The translations under genes were made by a program, and so were the position numbers. A DNA stretch of 64,000 nt from Acanthaster planci. Taxonomy: Eukaryota > Echinodermata > Asteroidea > Valvatida > Acanthasteridae. The notes beneath the pieces are model-generated. The model made no database searches. It was not told the origin of the DNA and saw only the letters and a program-made list of their open reading frames with translations. Of this stretch, positions 45,001 to 54,291 are shown piece after piece; the stretch's first letter is position 1; every line of letters begins with the position of its first letter. The DNA is taken from contig NW_019091404.1 of NCBI RefSeq assembly GCF_001949145.1, forward strand, positions 1,852,661-1,916,660, in the 5' to 3' direction.

Positions 45001-45652
45001 ATACATGGATACCCTCTCAATTCTGCCTATCATGGGACATTACTATCCTCTTCCCCTAACCCCCGCCCTGAGAAGCTCTCCAAAAAGCTGTGGCGTTTGC
45101 TTAACTTGAAGTAATGACATCGGAACCCCTTCAAAGAGCATGATACCTCATTGCAGGTAACAGCCAATGACATGGCCTATATTTTGAACCAATTTTTTTA
45201 TCCAATTGCAGTCACAGACAGGGCCTCGATGGGCTCTTCTACATGAAAACTTACGGGTGGTTCGTGGGTCCGTATACGCCAGTGTGTACCCACATTGCAT
45301 TAGGGACATCACACAGCAAACCTGCGATGGAAATATGGAAAAAATGCTTAAATTCTTACATTTATTCCAATATCGATGTAAATTAAAGGGGTTGGATTAG
45401 TTGTGAAATTTTAGAAGAACGAGGACGAGACATCCGCTGCTAAAAAGCAACGGATTGGTGGCTTTGTTAGTAAATACGATACAGCAGATAGAGGCAACAA
45501 TGAAAGCATAACCGGGCTAAATTTCAACATTAATGACAGGTAATTTTTTAACTTCACAAAAATTATAAGCTCACCATGGTCCACACGGCTACTGTCATCG
45601 TTCCCCAGGACACGTCACAGCAACAACAACGTCGCAGATACGTAAACGCCAT
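42080..45652 (-). CDS. LAPTM-like four-helix membrane protein 1 of the array (7 exons, 188 aa)
   Basis: First gene in transcription order of the array and the most diverged. Exons: 45652-45575, 45321-45255, 44106-44021, 43609-43514, 42919-42800, 42294-42235, 42139-42080; phases 0,1,0,0,0,0, as in the other three. It starts MAFTYLRRCCCCDVSWGTMT, keeping the Cys cluster but with Ser where the others have Arg. Helix 2 is in exon 3 (LNVGSILSAALLVIGTV), helix 3 in exon 4 (SYFALEVALVVVLI), and loop NGDWKNFPLFSTETGSITSD precedes helix 4 (YVTVAALIPLFLFIK plus IPCLLCVLSFYRDIL). The QELRDG motif of the others is lost. The short tail ends EASPLLDDVE; EASPLL fits the acidic dileucine pattern [DE]xxxL[LI] used for AP-dependent lysosomal sorting. 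No PPxY motif. Confidence 0.78.
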
Positions 45653-46587
45653 TGCAAATAAGGACTCAACTCGACTGCACGGTGGGGGCACGAACTGTAA
45701 CATGCAGGTAACATCATGATTGAAGCTGTGAATCTCATAAACGGATCAAAGTCCATGCCTGAATTACAGCTCATTTCCATTGGTGTAATAGAAGGGAATT
45801 TGTAGATTGGTAGCATAAATATTTTGACGGGCTGGGGTCCATTCCAGGGTGGCATAAGGGTGAAATCTGGGGGGGTGCACCCGGGTGCACACATAATTTG
45901 AAGAGGACACCGAAAGGAAATTAAGTGTGAGCTGTACAGAGGCTGTGTGCCTTTCCAAATTTGAAGTAGTGGGGGCGCGAACCCCCCCCCCCCCACCCCG
46001 TTACGCCAATGGTTACAGGCATTCGTTTATTCGATACTAATAAACCGACAACTAAAACCACTAAAAATACACGTACATTATCTGTAACAATGGTCCGCAG
46101 TAAGTGATTGCGATCACTGGCACTTAATTCAAGTAGTCACGGGCTCGTTCGACATGGTTAGCTCATAATCTAAGATCCTATCGGCTATCGAAGCAGAATA
46201 ATTAACCCGGCCAAGAGAGTAAATACCCCAGGCCTTACCCACCATTCGATGTTCGCCAGAGGTCGAACGGATCTACGTAAAAGGATCCGAACACAACTCG
46301 ACGGGCAACACGTCGCACGAGGGCAGTATGCATTTCGTGATCAAAATTAAACTTACACAAGTTTAGCGAGTGTGATCTTTATTTTTACACACAGATTTCA
46401 TTTCGCATGGTATTTAACTAGCTATCCATGATTTGACAATACAATATAAATATCATTAAATTTGATTTGTCACGTAAGACATTTATAAGTACACCATTTT
46501 GCATTCCCTGAAATCATCGAAACCGTCGAAAATTTGGGTTTTTAAAAAATCGTAAAATCGTGTGAGTTGGTTTAGACTTTTTCCACC

Positions 46588-46677
46588 CACGTGATTAAAT
46601 GTAAACAATACAACCACGTGTGGATCGCCTTAGCCACGGTGATCGCATATATTCCTACGGGCAGCTTCAACCACGTG
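46588..46677. promoter_or_regulatory. Cluster of three CACGTG E-boxes upstream of array gene 1
   Basis: CACGTG occurs at 46588-46593, 46615-46620 and 46672-46677, roughly 0.94-1.03 kb upstream of the gene 1 start. CACGTG is the core of the CLEAR element bound by TFEB-family factors that control lysosomal genes; the flanks here (CCACGTGAT, CCACGTGTG, CCACGTGTA) only partly fit GTCACGTGAC. Confidence 0.35.
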
Positions 46678-47339
46678 TAAGCGCACGCGCAAACGCTGCA
46701 TGTTTATCTTGAACAGGTAGATTACCATCACAACACTGCACTCCTTACCATCAAAACACATGGCGGTCCAGCATGGTTGTGGCATCACATGTCAGGAAAA
46801 AGGTCTATTGGTGGTATGCTCTGTTCATGAGATACTCAAGTATTGCTTCTTTTAAATTCCGGCTGGCAGTGTGCACCCTTCATTTCTAGGCAAATAATTA
46901 CTTTGCAGGCCTATTGTTTTTTTGGGGGGCGGAGGGTGTGTGATTTTGTTTTTATCGCACGAAGGGTAACGGATACTTTTGAGGAAAATGGGGTAAACCT
47001 AAGTAATAACTCTATGAAATGGTATCTCAATCGCACATATGGTCTATAAATCAGAAAATATAGTGCATGCAAAGAACAATGAATGACATTAGTACTACGA
47101 ATCTATTAAGGACTTACGCAAATCTAAATTTGCGTTCTACAGCGCCCTCTTGTGGTATTACGCTGCGTTTTTTTTCGGATATTGATGAAGGGTGATCGAC
47201 CTGTGACATTTTAAGAAATAACATCGACCCTACATGTAGGCCAACTTTAATTTGTCGAGGTGAACTTCAAGCTAATGAGCCCGTTTGGTACTTCAAAACA
47301 CAAGGTCATTTGAGAATAAAGCACGTGTGCTAGTCGGCA

Positions 47340-47520
47340 TATAGCTGTGATAGGGCAAAACTAGTGCGCGCGAACATTATGCGCTGTCCGGTTCGTGTGA
47401 CGTCACGGTCACTTCAATTCAAACCACGCCCACTGCACATACAGTTACGCGGAACCATGGAACCGGAAATAAACGCGCAACTTAATTCGTGGTACGTGCG
47501 CTTGTACGACAAAGTCACTT
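47340..47520. promoter_or_regulatory. CpG-rich patch with CRE, GC-box and ETS-like motifs
   Basis: Within about 180 bases are a full palindromic CRE (TGACGTCA at 47398-47405), CCACGCCCAC, ACCGGAAAT and several GCGC blocks, in otherwise AT-rich sequence. It could be a distal promoter or enhancer; no first exon was identified. Confidence 0.25.
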
Positions 47521-49483
47521 GAGAGCCGGATTCAAGAAAGACCTCAGACGTGCTTCATTTGGGGCATGCGCTTTTGGAATACTGAATGTCGTTCATCATT
47601 TGAGATATTATTTTCGTCCGTCTAGCCTCGAGAGTCAGGGCGCATATGGCATTTCGCATGCCAGTAACATGAAAACAAAAACAAATAAAAAGACCAAAGA
47701 ATTTCACTTTTTTAACAAAGCAACTTCATTTTAACATCCATATAAAAATATATGACATAAAAAATATTTTTCAACAATTTGATAAGACACAATATACATA
47801 CACATGCAAAAATGTTGATCACTAAAAAATAAATTGTAGAAATCCTACATTTACACGTATGTACTTGTCCAATCCATTACTTGAAAGGTGAAGGGCACAG
47901 AATTGCAAACAATTAGTCAAGTCTTGTCATTAATGCATGATGAATAATAAATAAGCGTCGTAGTCTGACATTATTCTCTGAATATACACTGAGCCATGTT
48001 GTACTGTATTTTTGCAACATTAAACATTACTTTAAATATACATTCGTTTACAGTAGACAAACGTGTTTGTGACACGTTTTTACTGTGCTTTTGTGAATGC
48101 AGTATCATACTGTCTATTTAAGAGTTATGTTTTACGGTATACGCTTTGATCTCAATTTACATATTGACACAAATGTGTCGTTGCTACTTTTGTGGTTTTC
48201 CATTCTTTACTCAAGTATTTGAAATTAGTTTGACAATTGTTTGTGCTGTTTGGATGTAGTATTACACGTAAAATGCAAACCATTGCCTAAAAAGATAAAT
48301 CGAACGTGAACAATGAAACATCTCCCTTTTACAGGTTCCAACCATGATCGCGCTTAGGAGCCAAACAATGCAAATATATGTACATACCCTGTCAGTGCAC
48401 ATCATGAATGTATTAAGTTCTGCCGCGATCAAAGTTTCTGAATACGAGGTATGTGTATTCTACACGTAATTGTACTTCAAGTGTTAATATTAACGCGAAT
48501 TTGAGAATCCTTTATCAACAGAACTTACGCCTAAATACACATTCAGAATGAACTCGTAATCAGCAATGAAAGCGGTAACTTGCTGTGTCTAATGTCTACT
48601 TCAAATAAATGTAATTAATTGAGCTAAGTTAATGTTGTTTTTACGGTTAATTACTGTCCAATAAATGACAGCCATTTACCGAAAAAAAACTGTAAATCAT
48701 TCACAGTATACAACTGGCGCCCGTGCTGCCAGTTAAAAGTACCGTGAAAATTTCCGGGGGGAAAAATTAGCTTGCACGGCAAAATGAGCGTGGATGACGT
48801 TTGGTTAGCTTGTGGTTGACCTGTGCCGACTTTTGATGACATCATCGTAAATCTGAAAGCCTAATTAATTTAACCTCACACTCGACGCAATTCACGTACA
48901 TGCACAAGACAAGCAGCCCCGATTCACATACGGGAAATCTACCCTACCTGATCCAAGCAATGTCTTTTGTGTCCAGTTATTTTAAAATGATAAATCACAA
49001 TGCTGATATGATTAAAATTATTTAAAAACTGTTCAAAGCTTTCAGCCCTTCGTGTGTGTTTTTCATAGTCTCATCAACTTCTTATGAATCTGTAAAAACG
49101 GGTAAATACCCAGAATGAAGTAACCTGAATAAGGTGTCTTAAACCTGAATTTGAGTGGATCAAGTAAAAAACTTAGTGTTTTCCTCATTTAAATGAGTCT
49201 GGGTTTTATGACCTGTAAAAATAAAGCATTCCCCAAAAGGATACGTTTTAGATTCTTCTGAAGTTGAAATATGTGTAATTCTGAGTTGTGTATGCTGATG
49301 TGCTCCAGAGATCTTCAGATATAAATAGGTAATAATTTATTCAGATTTGTGTTCTAATCAAGGTGACTTTTTCAGCCTACTGAACTCACTCAATGAAAGT
49401 ACATTGTACTGTTACGAAACAACTGCAAGTCAATTCATTCTTGTAAGACTTGAAGGTTTTCAAAGTGAAAGAAACTAGATGAG

Positions 49484-49679
49484 TAAAACGATTGCGGTGA
49501 CACCGTGTATCAATCTCTTTCTTGAGTATGTGTGGTTATGAGAAGAACCGAGGAATAACTCGACGTTTCGATGAGTGTACTCTGTCCGTCTTCACTGTTC
49601 GAAACGTCGAGTTATTCCCCGGTTCTTCTCAGAACCACACATACTGAAGAAAGATTTTGATGCAACCGCAATCATTTAA
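49484..49679. mobile_element. Foldback element beside the B3GALT6-like 3' end
   Basis: Two arms of about 80 bases pair closely (for example GGAATAACTCGACGTTTCG at 49551 with CGAAACGTCGAGTTATTCC at 49600), around a ~30-base loop. Outer parts (GATTGCGG and CCGCAATC) are also inverted. This is a MITE-like palindrome with no coding capacity. Confidence 0.75.
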
Positions 49680-49714
49680 CTCTTCCAGTTTATTCTTCTC
49701 TCAAGAAAATGAAA

Positions 49715-49720
49715 TTTATT
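49715..49720 (-). terminator. Poly(A) signal of the - strand B3GALT6-like gene
   Basis: AATAAA on the - strand 36 bases after the stop codon, with a second at 49689-49694. This implies a very short 3' UTR ending next to the foldback element. Confidence 0.45.
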
Positions 49721-49755
49721 CCACACAAAAAAAATGAGGCATTTACATGGATTTG

Positions 49756-50757
49756 TCATGGCACACCTTCAACACGTTCACAACATTCTGTAGGTGGCTT
49801 GTCCCAGTTGTAGGTGTATGACAACCTAAACTGCTGCTCCTTGGAGCACATCTGGCCGATCGTTTGTAGCTGCAGGTATTTTCCCCGCATGTTCTGCACG
49901 CTCTGCTTATGTGTGACCAGGTAGCTGTTGCGGCAGCCTCGAGACTTGTACTCGGTGTCAAATCGTGGGTCGTGCTCCCGTCGCACATCAATCGGTGCCA
50001 GCCAGGATCCCAGAGAAACATCCTCGGCGTGGTACTTCTTCAAGAGTGGGGCACTTTGGGCCACAAAACCTACCAGATCAGAGGACAAGACGTAACCGCC
50101 ACCAACTGCAAAGGGTAGGTAACGGTCACACAAAACCCAGTCCGTTTCCTTGTACTTGCCACTCTTGTGGACATGGGCACGGCCGTCAAAGAAACCCCAA
50201 TACAGGCGGACCCTAGACTTAGTCTTGAGTTCCTCAACCAGGGCATCTAACCGCACAAAGGTATCATCATCTACTTTCAGCAAGTACTGGAAGTCTACTG
50301 TACGGTCTAACCAAACTAGCATCTTAAGAAGTTTGGATGATAACAAGTCAAAGGAGTCCTTCAGATCTGAAAGGAAAAGCATATCGTAGTACTGTTTTTG
50401 CTCCAAATTCAATGTCTCCATGTCGGAAGAAGACAGCCCAGACGTTCCTATGACAAATCGCGGCAAGACGTCTTCCCCGTGGTTCTGCAACCACGTGTCA
50501 CGGATTGTGTACCTTCGTTCAACCATCTGCGGCCCGCTCATTACCAGTATCACCAGGAATGCTGATAGATGCTTCTTACTGGCTTGGCCCTGGGGTGGGG
50601 ATAGGTTTGGGTCACAGGGTAGGACCTTTGTATTGTGACTGGTTGTGTCATTGATGCAAATGGTAATGAAAACAACCAGAAGGGCTGAGCTGGAGGCGCA
50701 CATCAAAATTAACATTTTGTTTCCAGATCTGCGACCTCTACAACATTTGTTTACATC
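49756..50757 (-). CDS. B3GALT6: Beta-1,3-galactosyltransferase 6-like, copy A (main coding exon)
   Basis: GT31-family Golgi enzyme predicted to add the second galactose of the proteoglycan linker tetrasaccharide. From the in-exon ATG at 50715 the protein is 319 aa: a hydrophobic anchor (SALLVVFITICI), then ERRYTIRDTWL, the metal-binding KVDDDTFVRL (DDD 149-151), LYWGFFDGRAHVHKSGKY, DWVLCDRYLPFAVGGGYVLS, YHAEDVSLGSWLAP and the end CCERVEGVP, almost exactly as human B3GALT6 ends. The frame stays open upstream to a splice acceptor at 50758-50759, and a 27-base exon at 52379-52405 joins in phase, adding a basic cytosolic tail (342 aa total). That model is preferred because without it the anchor has no basic flank. 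About two thirds identical to the + copy by eye. Enzyme activity inferred. Confidence 0.93.
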   Translation of the reverse strand, partial: DVNKCCRGRRSGNKMLILMCASSSALLVVFITICINDTTSHNTKVLPCDPNLSPPQGQASKKHLSAFLVILVMSGPQMVERRYTIRDTWLQNHGEDVLPRFVIGTSGLSSSDMETLNLEQKQYYDMLFLSDLKDSFDLLSSKLLKMLVWLDRTVDFQYLLKVDDDTFVRLDALVEELKTKSRVRLYWGFFDGRAHVHKSGKYKETDWVLCDRYLPFAVGGGYVLSSDLVGFVAQSAPLLKKYHAEDVSLGSWLAPIDVRREHDPRFDTEYKSRGCRNSYLVTHKQSVQNMRGKYLQLQTIGQMCSKEQQFRLSYTYNWDKPPTECCERVEGVP

Positions 50758-51196
50758 CTACAGCCAAACAAAACAAAAACGAAACAGAAGTCAGGATTAA
50801 GTATAAGTAATTAACAATGAATCCATCGTAGGCCTACATTTACATTAATAATAAAACTTGATTAAATAAAATTGGCTTTCCCTGCAAGTATGCTATGTGC
50901 TGGTCCAACAAAAAAATATATTACAGATAAAGCAAATCACAAATAAAAAACAAACTTAAAACTAGATTGACAATTACTATGAGTCATACATGTATGTTGG
51001 CCCTACATGTAGGCCTAAATCTGAAAAGTTCTTTGAAAAAATGCAGGTGTGTAGTTTGATTGACATGTGTAACACCAACAGCACTTGATGGTTTAAAGAA
51101 TAGTAAAGTGAGATCTAACGTTAGATATTATCATTAACAATACTTTAATAACAGTGTCAATGTGGCCACTGGAAAAGAGGCAATCACATTTTAAAT

Positions 51197-52273
51197 GGGT
51201 CAACTTGCTTCCGGGTTAACTCGTACCCTGGCCAACTCATACCCCAAACTATGCACCAAAGTTAACTCGTACCCAGGTTAACTAGCACCTGAGTTAACTC
51301 GTACCCAGGTTGGCTGGTACCCGAGTCAACTCATACTCCCCAGTCTGCAGAGAATATGCTTTTAATGCTCGCATTTATTGAACACAAACGTATGTATCAA
51401 GTTCCCTTTACAAGTAAGATTTCGTTGAAAAATCCCCATTGGAAGCAGGACATAAATGGCAACCACGGTCAAGATCCAGATGCGTCTGCACAAGGCATAC
51501 AAGATACGACGATACCAGCAGCAGAAGATGAAGACATTCCCAGGGCAGGTATTCAAGCTCTGGGAGTGCTATGAGAGCAGCAACCTGACGAGATCCAACT
51601 TACTGGCTAACCTGCAAGCACCTTACTGGCCCAGCACTATAAACGGCTGGGGGCAATAACAAACTAACCAGCTCTTATCAGAGCCAACCCATCTTCAAGA
51701 CAGAGATACACCTAGATCTCAGGCTGCCTGCTATTTGTTCATGATTATTTTTAAAAAAAACACAGATTTTTCCTTGTCATTCTTTTTCTTTTCTGACCAA
51801 TCATGATGGCCTGGGATGGGAAATTTCCATAATTTGGTCCCTGCACACGTAAACAAGTAGAATTGTAATCATTAACAAAATACAAATCATCGCCTACAGT
51901 AGCTTTCATTCGTGGGACCAAAATACATATGAGTTTCACCATTTTAATGATAGGCCTATTTAGTATTTGGGTAAACGTCCCTAGCATTTAACATCATCCA
52001 AAATGTGAGAAAAGCAGGAAATAGGGGATGAAAAATTATCGTAGGCCTAATCCATTTGGGGTATAAAATATGAGAAGACAAATTAGGCCTATCGTAATCT
52101 GTTTGGCACGTTTGGTGTAAAAAAGGAGGAAAACAATCGTCATCTGTTTGAGTCACAAACGTGTGTGTTTTCATCGAGGGTACGAGTTGACTGGGGTACG
52201 AGTTGACCGGGGCATCCCCAACTTGGGCACGTGGGGTAGGACTCAGAGTTAACTCAGGTACGCGTACGCAGGG
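51197..52273. mobile_element. Candidate ~1.1-kb element with inverted subterminal repeat clusters
   Basis: The left cluster (51197-51343) repeats GTTAACTCGTACCC at least four times with variants. The right cluster (52168-52273) carries the inverse (GGTACGAGTTGAC, GAGTTAACTC). The arrangement resembles a non-autonomous DNA transposon with subterminal repeats. It encloses the small frame at 51456-51659. Confidence 0.45.
51456..51659 (+). CDS. Hypothetical 67-aa frame inside the 1.1-kb element
   Basis: A frame starting MATTVKIQMRLHKAYKIRRY and ending STINGWGQ, with a basic first third and more balanced base composition than its AT-rich surroundings. I do not recognise it. It may be a small gene, a fragment carried by the surrounding element, or chance. 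Confidence 0.2.
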   Translation: MATTVKIQMRLHKAYKIRRYQQQKMKTFPGQVFKLWECYESSNLTRSNLLANLQAPYWPSTINGWGQ

Positions 52274-52378
52274 GTATACGAGATCACTCAGCTGACCCCA
52301 AATCTTAATCTCACGGATTACAGTGTATATGTACATATATATACATGACACGAGTGAAGCACTTCCTAAGACACTTAC

Positions 52379-52405
52379 GCGAATACAGGATCCAGTAAAC
52401 TCCAT
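52379..52405 (-). CDS. B3GALT6: Probable first coding exon of B3GALT6-like copy A
   Basis: ATG at 52405 opens MEFTGSCIR and ends at a good donor (GTAAGT). Spliced to the acceptor before 50757 it reads on in frame through DVNKCCRGRRSGNK into the membrane anchor. A type II Golgi protein would be expected to have exactly such a short basic tail. The intron (50758-52378) holds the element at 51197-52273. If this exon is not used, translation can start at 50715 after a minimal upstream ATG-TTG-TAG. Confidence 0.5.
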
Positions 52406-52499
52406 TGCAGTTTGTTAACTAGTTTTATCGCAAAGAAAAAGTTTAGGCCTATGTGTAGGTGAGATTTCCAAACTTTGCATTTCGCCCCAAACAATTTGG

Positions 52500-52640
52500 T
52501 AATAAAATGCTCATGAGCGCTGCCATTTTTATTTGATCCCATCATGCATCACAAAACTGGTTTTCAGCTATTTCTTGTTTAATGAAGTTGTGTGCGGCGT
52601 GAACTGTGTGCAGGAAACCAGTCAAGATGGCGGCGTCCAT
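52500..52640. promoter_or_regulatory. Probable bidirectional promoter of the two B3GALT6-like genes
   Basis: Two YY1-type start-site motifs point outward: AAAAATGGCAGCGCTC on the - strand (52515-52530) and CAAGATGGCGGCG on the + strand (52623-52635). CCCATCATGCATCAC between them resembles a ZNF143-type site. Donor sites lie just beyond on both sides (- strand GTAAGT at 52378; + strand GTACGT at 52739), fitting short first exons for both genes. Motif-based inference. Confidence 0.45.
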
Positions 52641-53273
52641 GGTCAGCGATTGATTCGTTAAACTGTTTGTTGTAATCTGATATAGCGCGTGCTGAGAAAC
52701 CACCTTGACCCGGGGGCAAGGGAAACTGAGCCTCACAAGTACGTGGCATTAGGAGTAACGTGATGATTGACCTCGCAGATTTTGGCTTGCCTGGAGAAAG
52801 TGCTACGTTGGCAAAGTCTGTTAAGTCCACACCACACTGTTATTATGCGATGTGAGAGCAGGCGAACGTCTTCACGTTGCTTCCTCTTCGACGCTTCGTA
52901 GGCCTCCAACTTACAAGCTAATGTTGCACATACATGTAGTTAGACAGCAGTAAAAAAAAAGATCGGGTCTAGTGAACAGAAAATATATAGGCCTACTAAA
53001 TTAGTAGAAGTGCTCAGTAGTAAAAGGACCAGTTTATGCGGTAAGGAAGGAAGTGTTCATTCCATTAGTCTTAAGATTTAATGTTACTAATATGTCAAAG
53101 TTTTCCTTTGGCCATCTGTTAACACTCCTAGACTAACTCATCTGACCATGTTCATTTATTTCCCTGAGAATCTATGATTTTTTCATGTTTCCCTTCCTTT
53201 AAGCATTGTCATTAGTATATATAGGTTAGGCTAAATGAAGTAACCATTCATTGCCTCGTCAAGACATTTGTTA

Positions 53274-53673
53274 GTACATGTGGTACGTCCCAACTATAGC
53301 ATCAGTCCCAGTCCCCACTATAGTTGGGACCGGCCCAACTATAGTGCTATAGTTGGGCCAGCGCAACTGCAACACAGAATGTCAGAAGTTCAATTTGTAC
53401 ATGTTCCCATTGTTTGTGCCAAAGTAATTTGGTTACATTATCAACTTGTGCAGTTAGAAACAAGGTTTGTACAGATTAACTATTGGTATGCAGATGAATT
53501 ATGTCAGGAGTGAAGTGCATAAATTTGGAGAAAGTTGAAAAAGTTTCAACAGAAATTGGCCAGCAATAACAGTTGGGCTAGCCCAACAGCAGCACCATAG
53601 TTGGGACTGTCCCAACTATAGTTGGGCCAGCCCAACTGCAGCACCGTACTTGGGACGTAACACATGCATGTAC
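53274..53673. mobile_element. ~400-bp inverted-repeat element upstream of B3GALT6-like copy B
   Basis: It starts GTACATGTGGTACGTCCCAA and, read inverted from the right, starts GTACATGCATGTGTTACGTC. Both ends contain clusters of CCCAACTATAGTTGGG and GGCCAGCCCAACTGC, themselves palindromic; the middle 200 bases are unique. No coding capacity. It would lie in the 5' UTR intron of the + strand gene. Confidence 0.6.
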
Positions 53674-54291
53674 TTTAACTTTTTTTTTTTTTTACATTTT
53701 ATCACTTTCTGATGTCTGATAAATCACAGTGTTTTTGAGTGATGCCCATGTTTTGGAACTCTTTCCAGGATGAGTTTTGAAACAAAATTCTCCATGTTAA
53801 GTTTTCAAAAAGTGACTAATCAAGTTTCATTGGAAATTCGTACCATCTCTAAGTGTATCAACATTGCCAGCTCTTAATTTTGATGTTTTGTTTCAGAAAT
53901 GGAATTTGAACAGAGCTCTGTATGGTGACACAGGTTTTCAGTGTTGACCTAAGGCTGTTCAAATAAGGAGTCATCTACTACGAGTCCAGCAAACAAGCCA
54001 AGGTACACTCTACAGAGTTTCCCCAAAGATATCATGAATGTTAAAAGATATTGGTAGTTGTTGCACTTCTTGTGTGTTAGGTTTGAAACTAAACTCCGGA
54101 ATATGCAGACCCCAAACTTTATGGAGTTAGTGAAAACAGGTGATGTAAGAAAACACACCACGTATTCTACAGGTTTACCTTTTACAAATATGTACTTCAC
54201 TCCATGAGACAATTTCCCAGTTGAAAATAAAATTCCCCTCAATGAATAATTCTTAATGTTGTTTTCTTCCAATAACAGGTCTGAGTAGAAC

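Larger units (their letters stand above)
45653..49483. other. Intergenic between the LAPTM-like array and the B3GALT6 pair
   Basis: No coding exon is supported. It contains the presumed promoter of array gene 1, a CACGTG cluster (46588-46677) and a CpG-richer patch near 47340-47520. The remaining 47.7-49.4 kb is AT-rich and without recognisable features. Confidence 0.45.

Noticed and set aside
8101-47160. Short GCGCCCTCTTGTGG-like blocks (near 6541, 8101, 47142)
   Set aside because: They resemble ends of common repeats but are too short and too diverged here to define an element.
49909-50638. + strand frames opposite B3GALT6-like copy A
   Set aside because: Shadows of the strongly supported galactosyltransferase frame.
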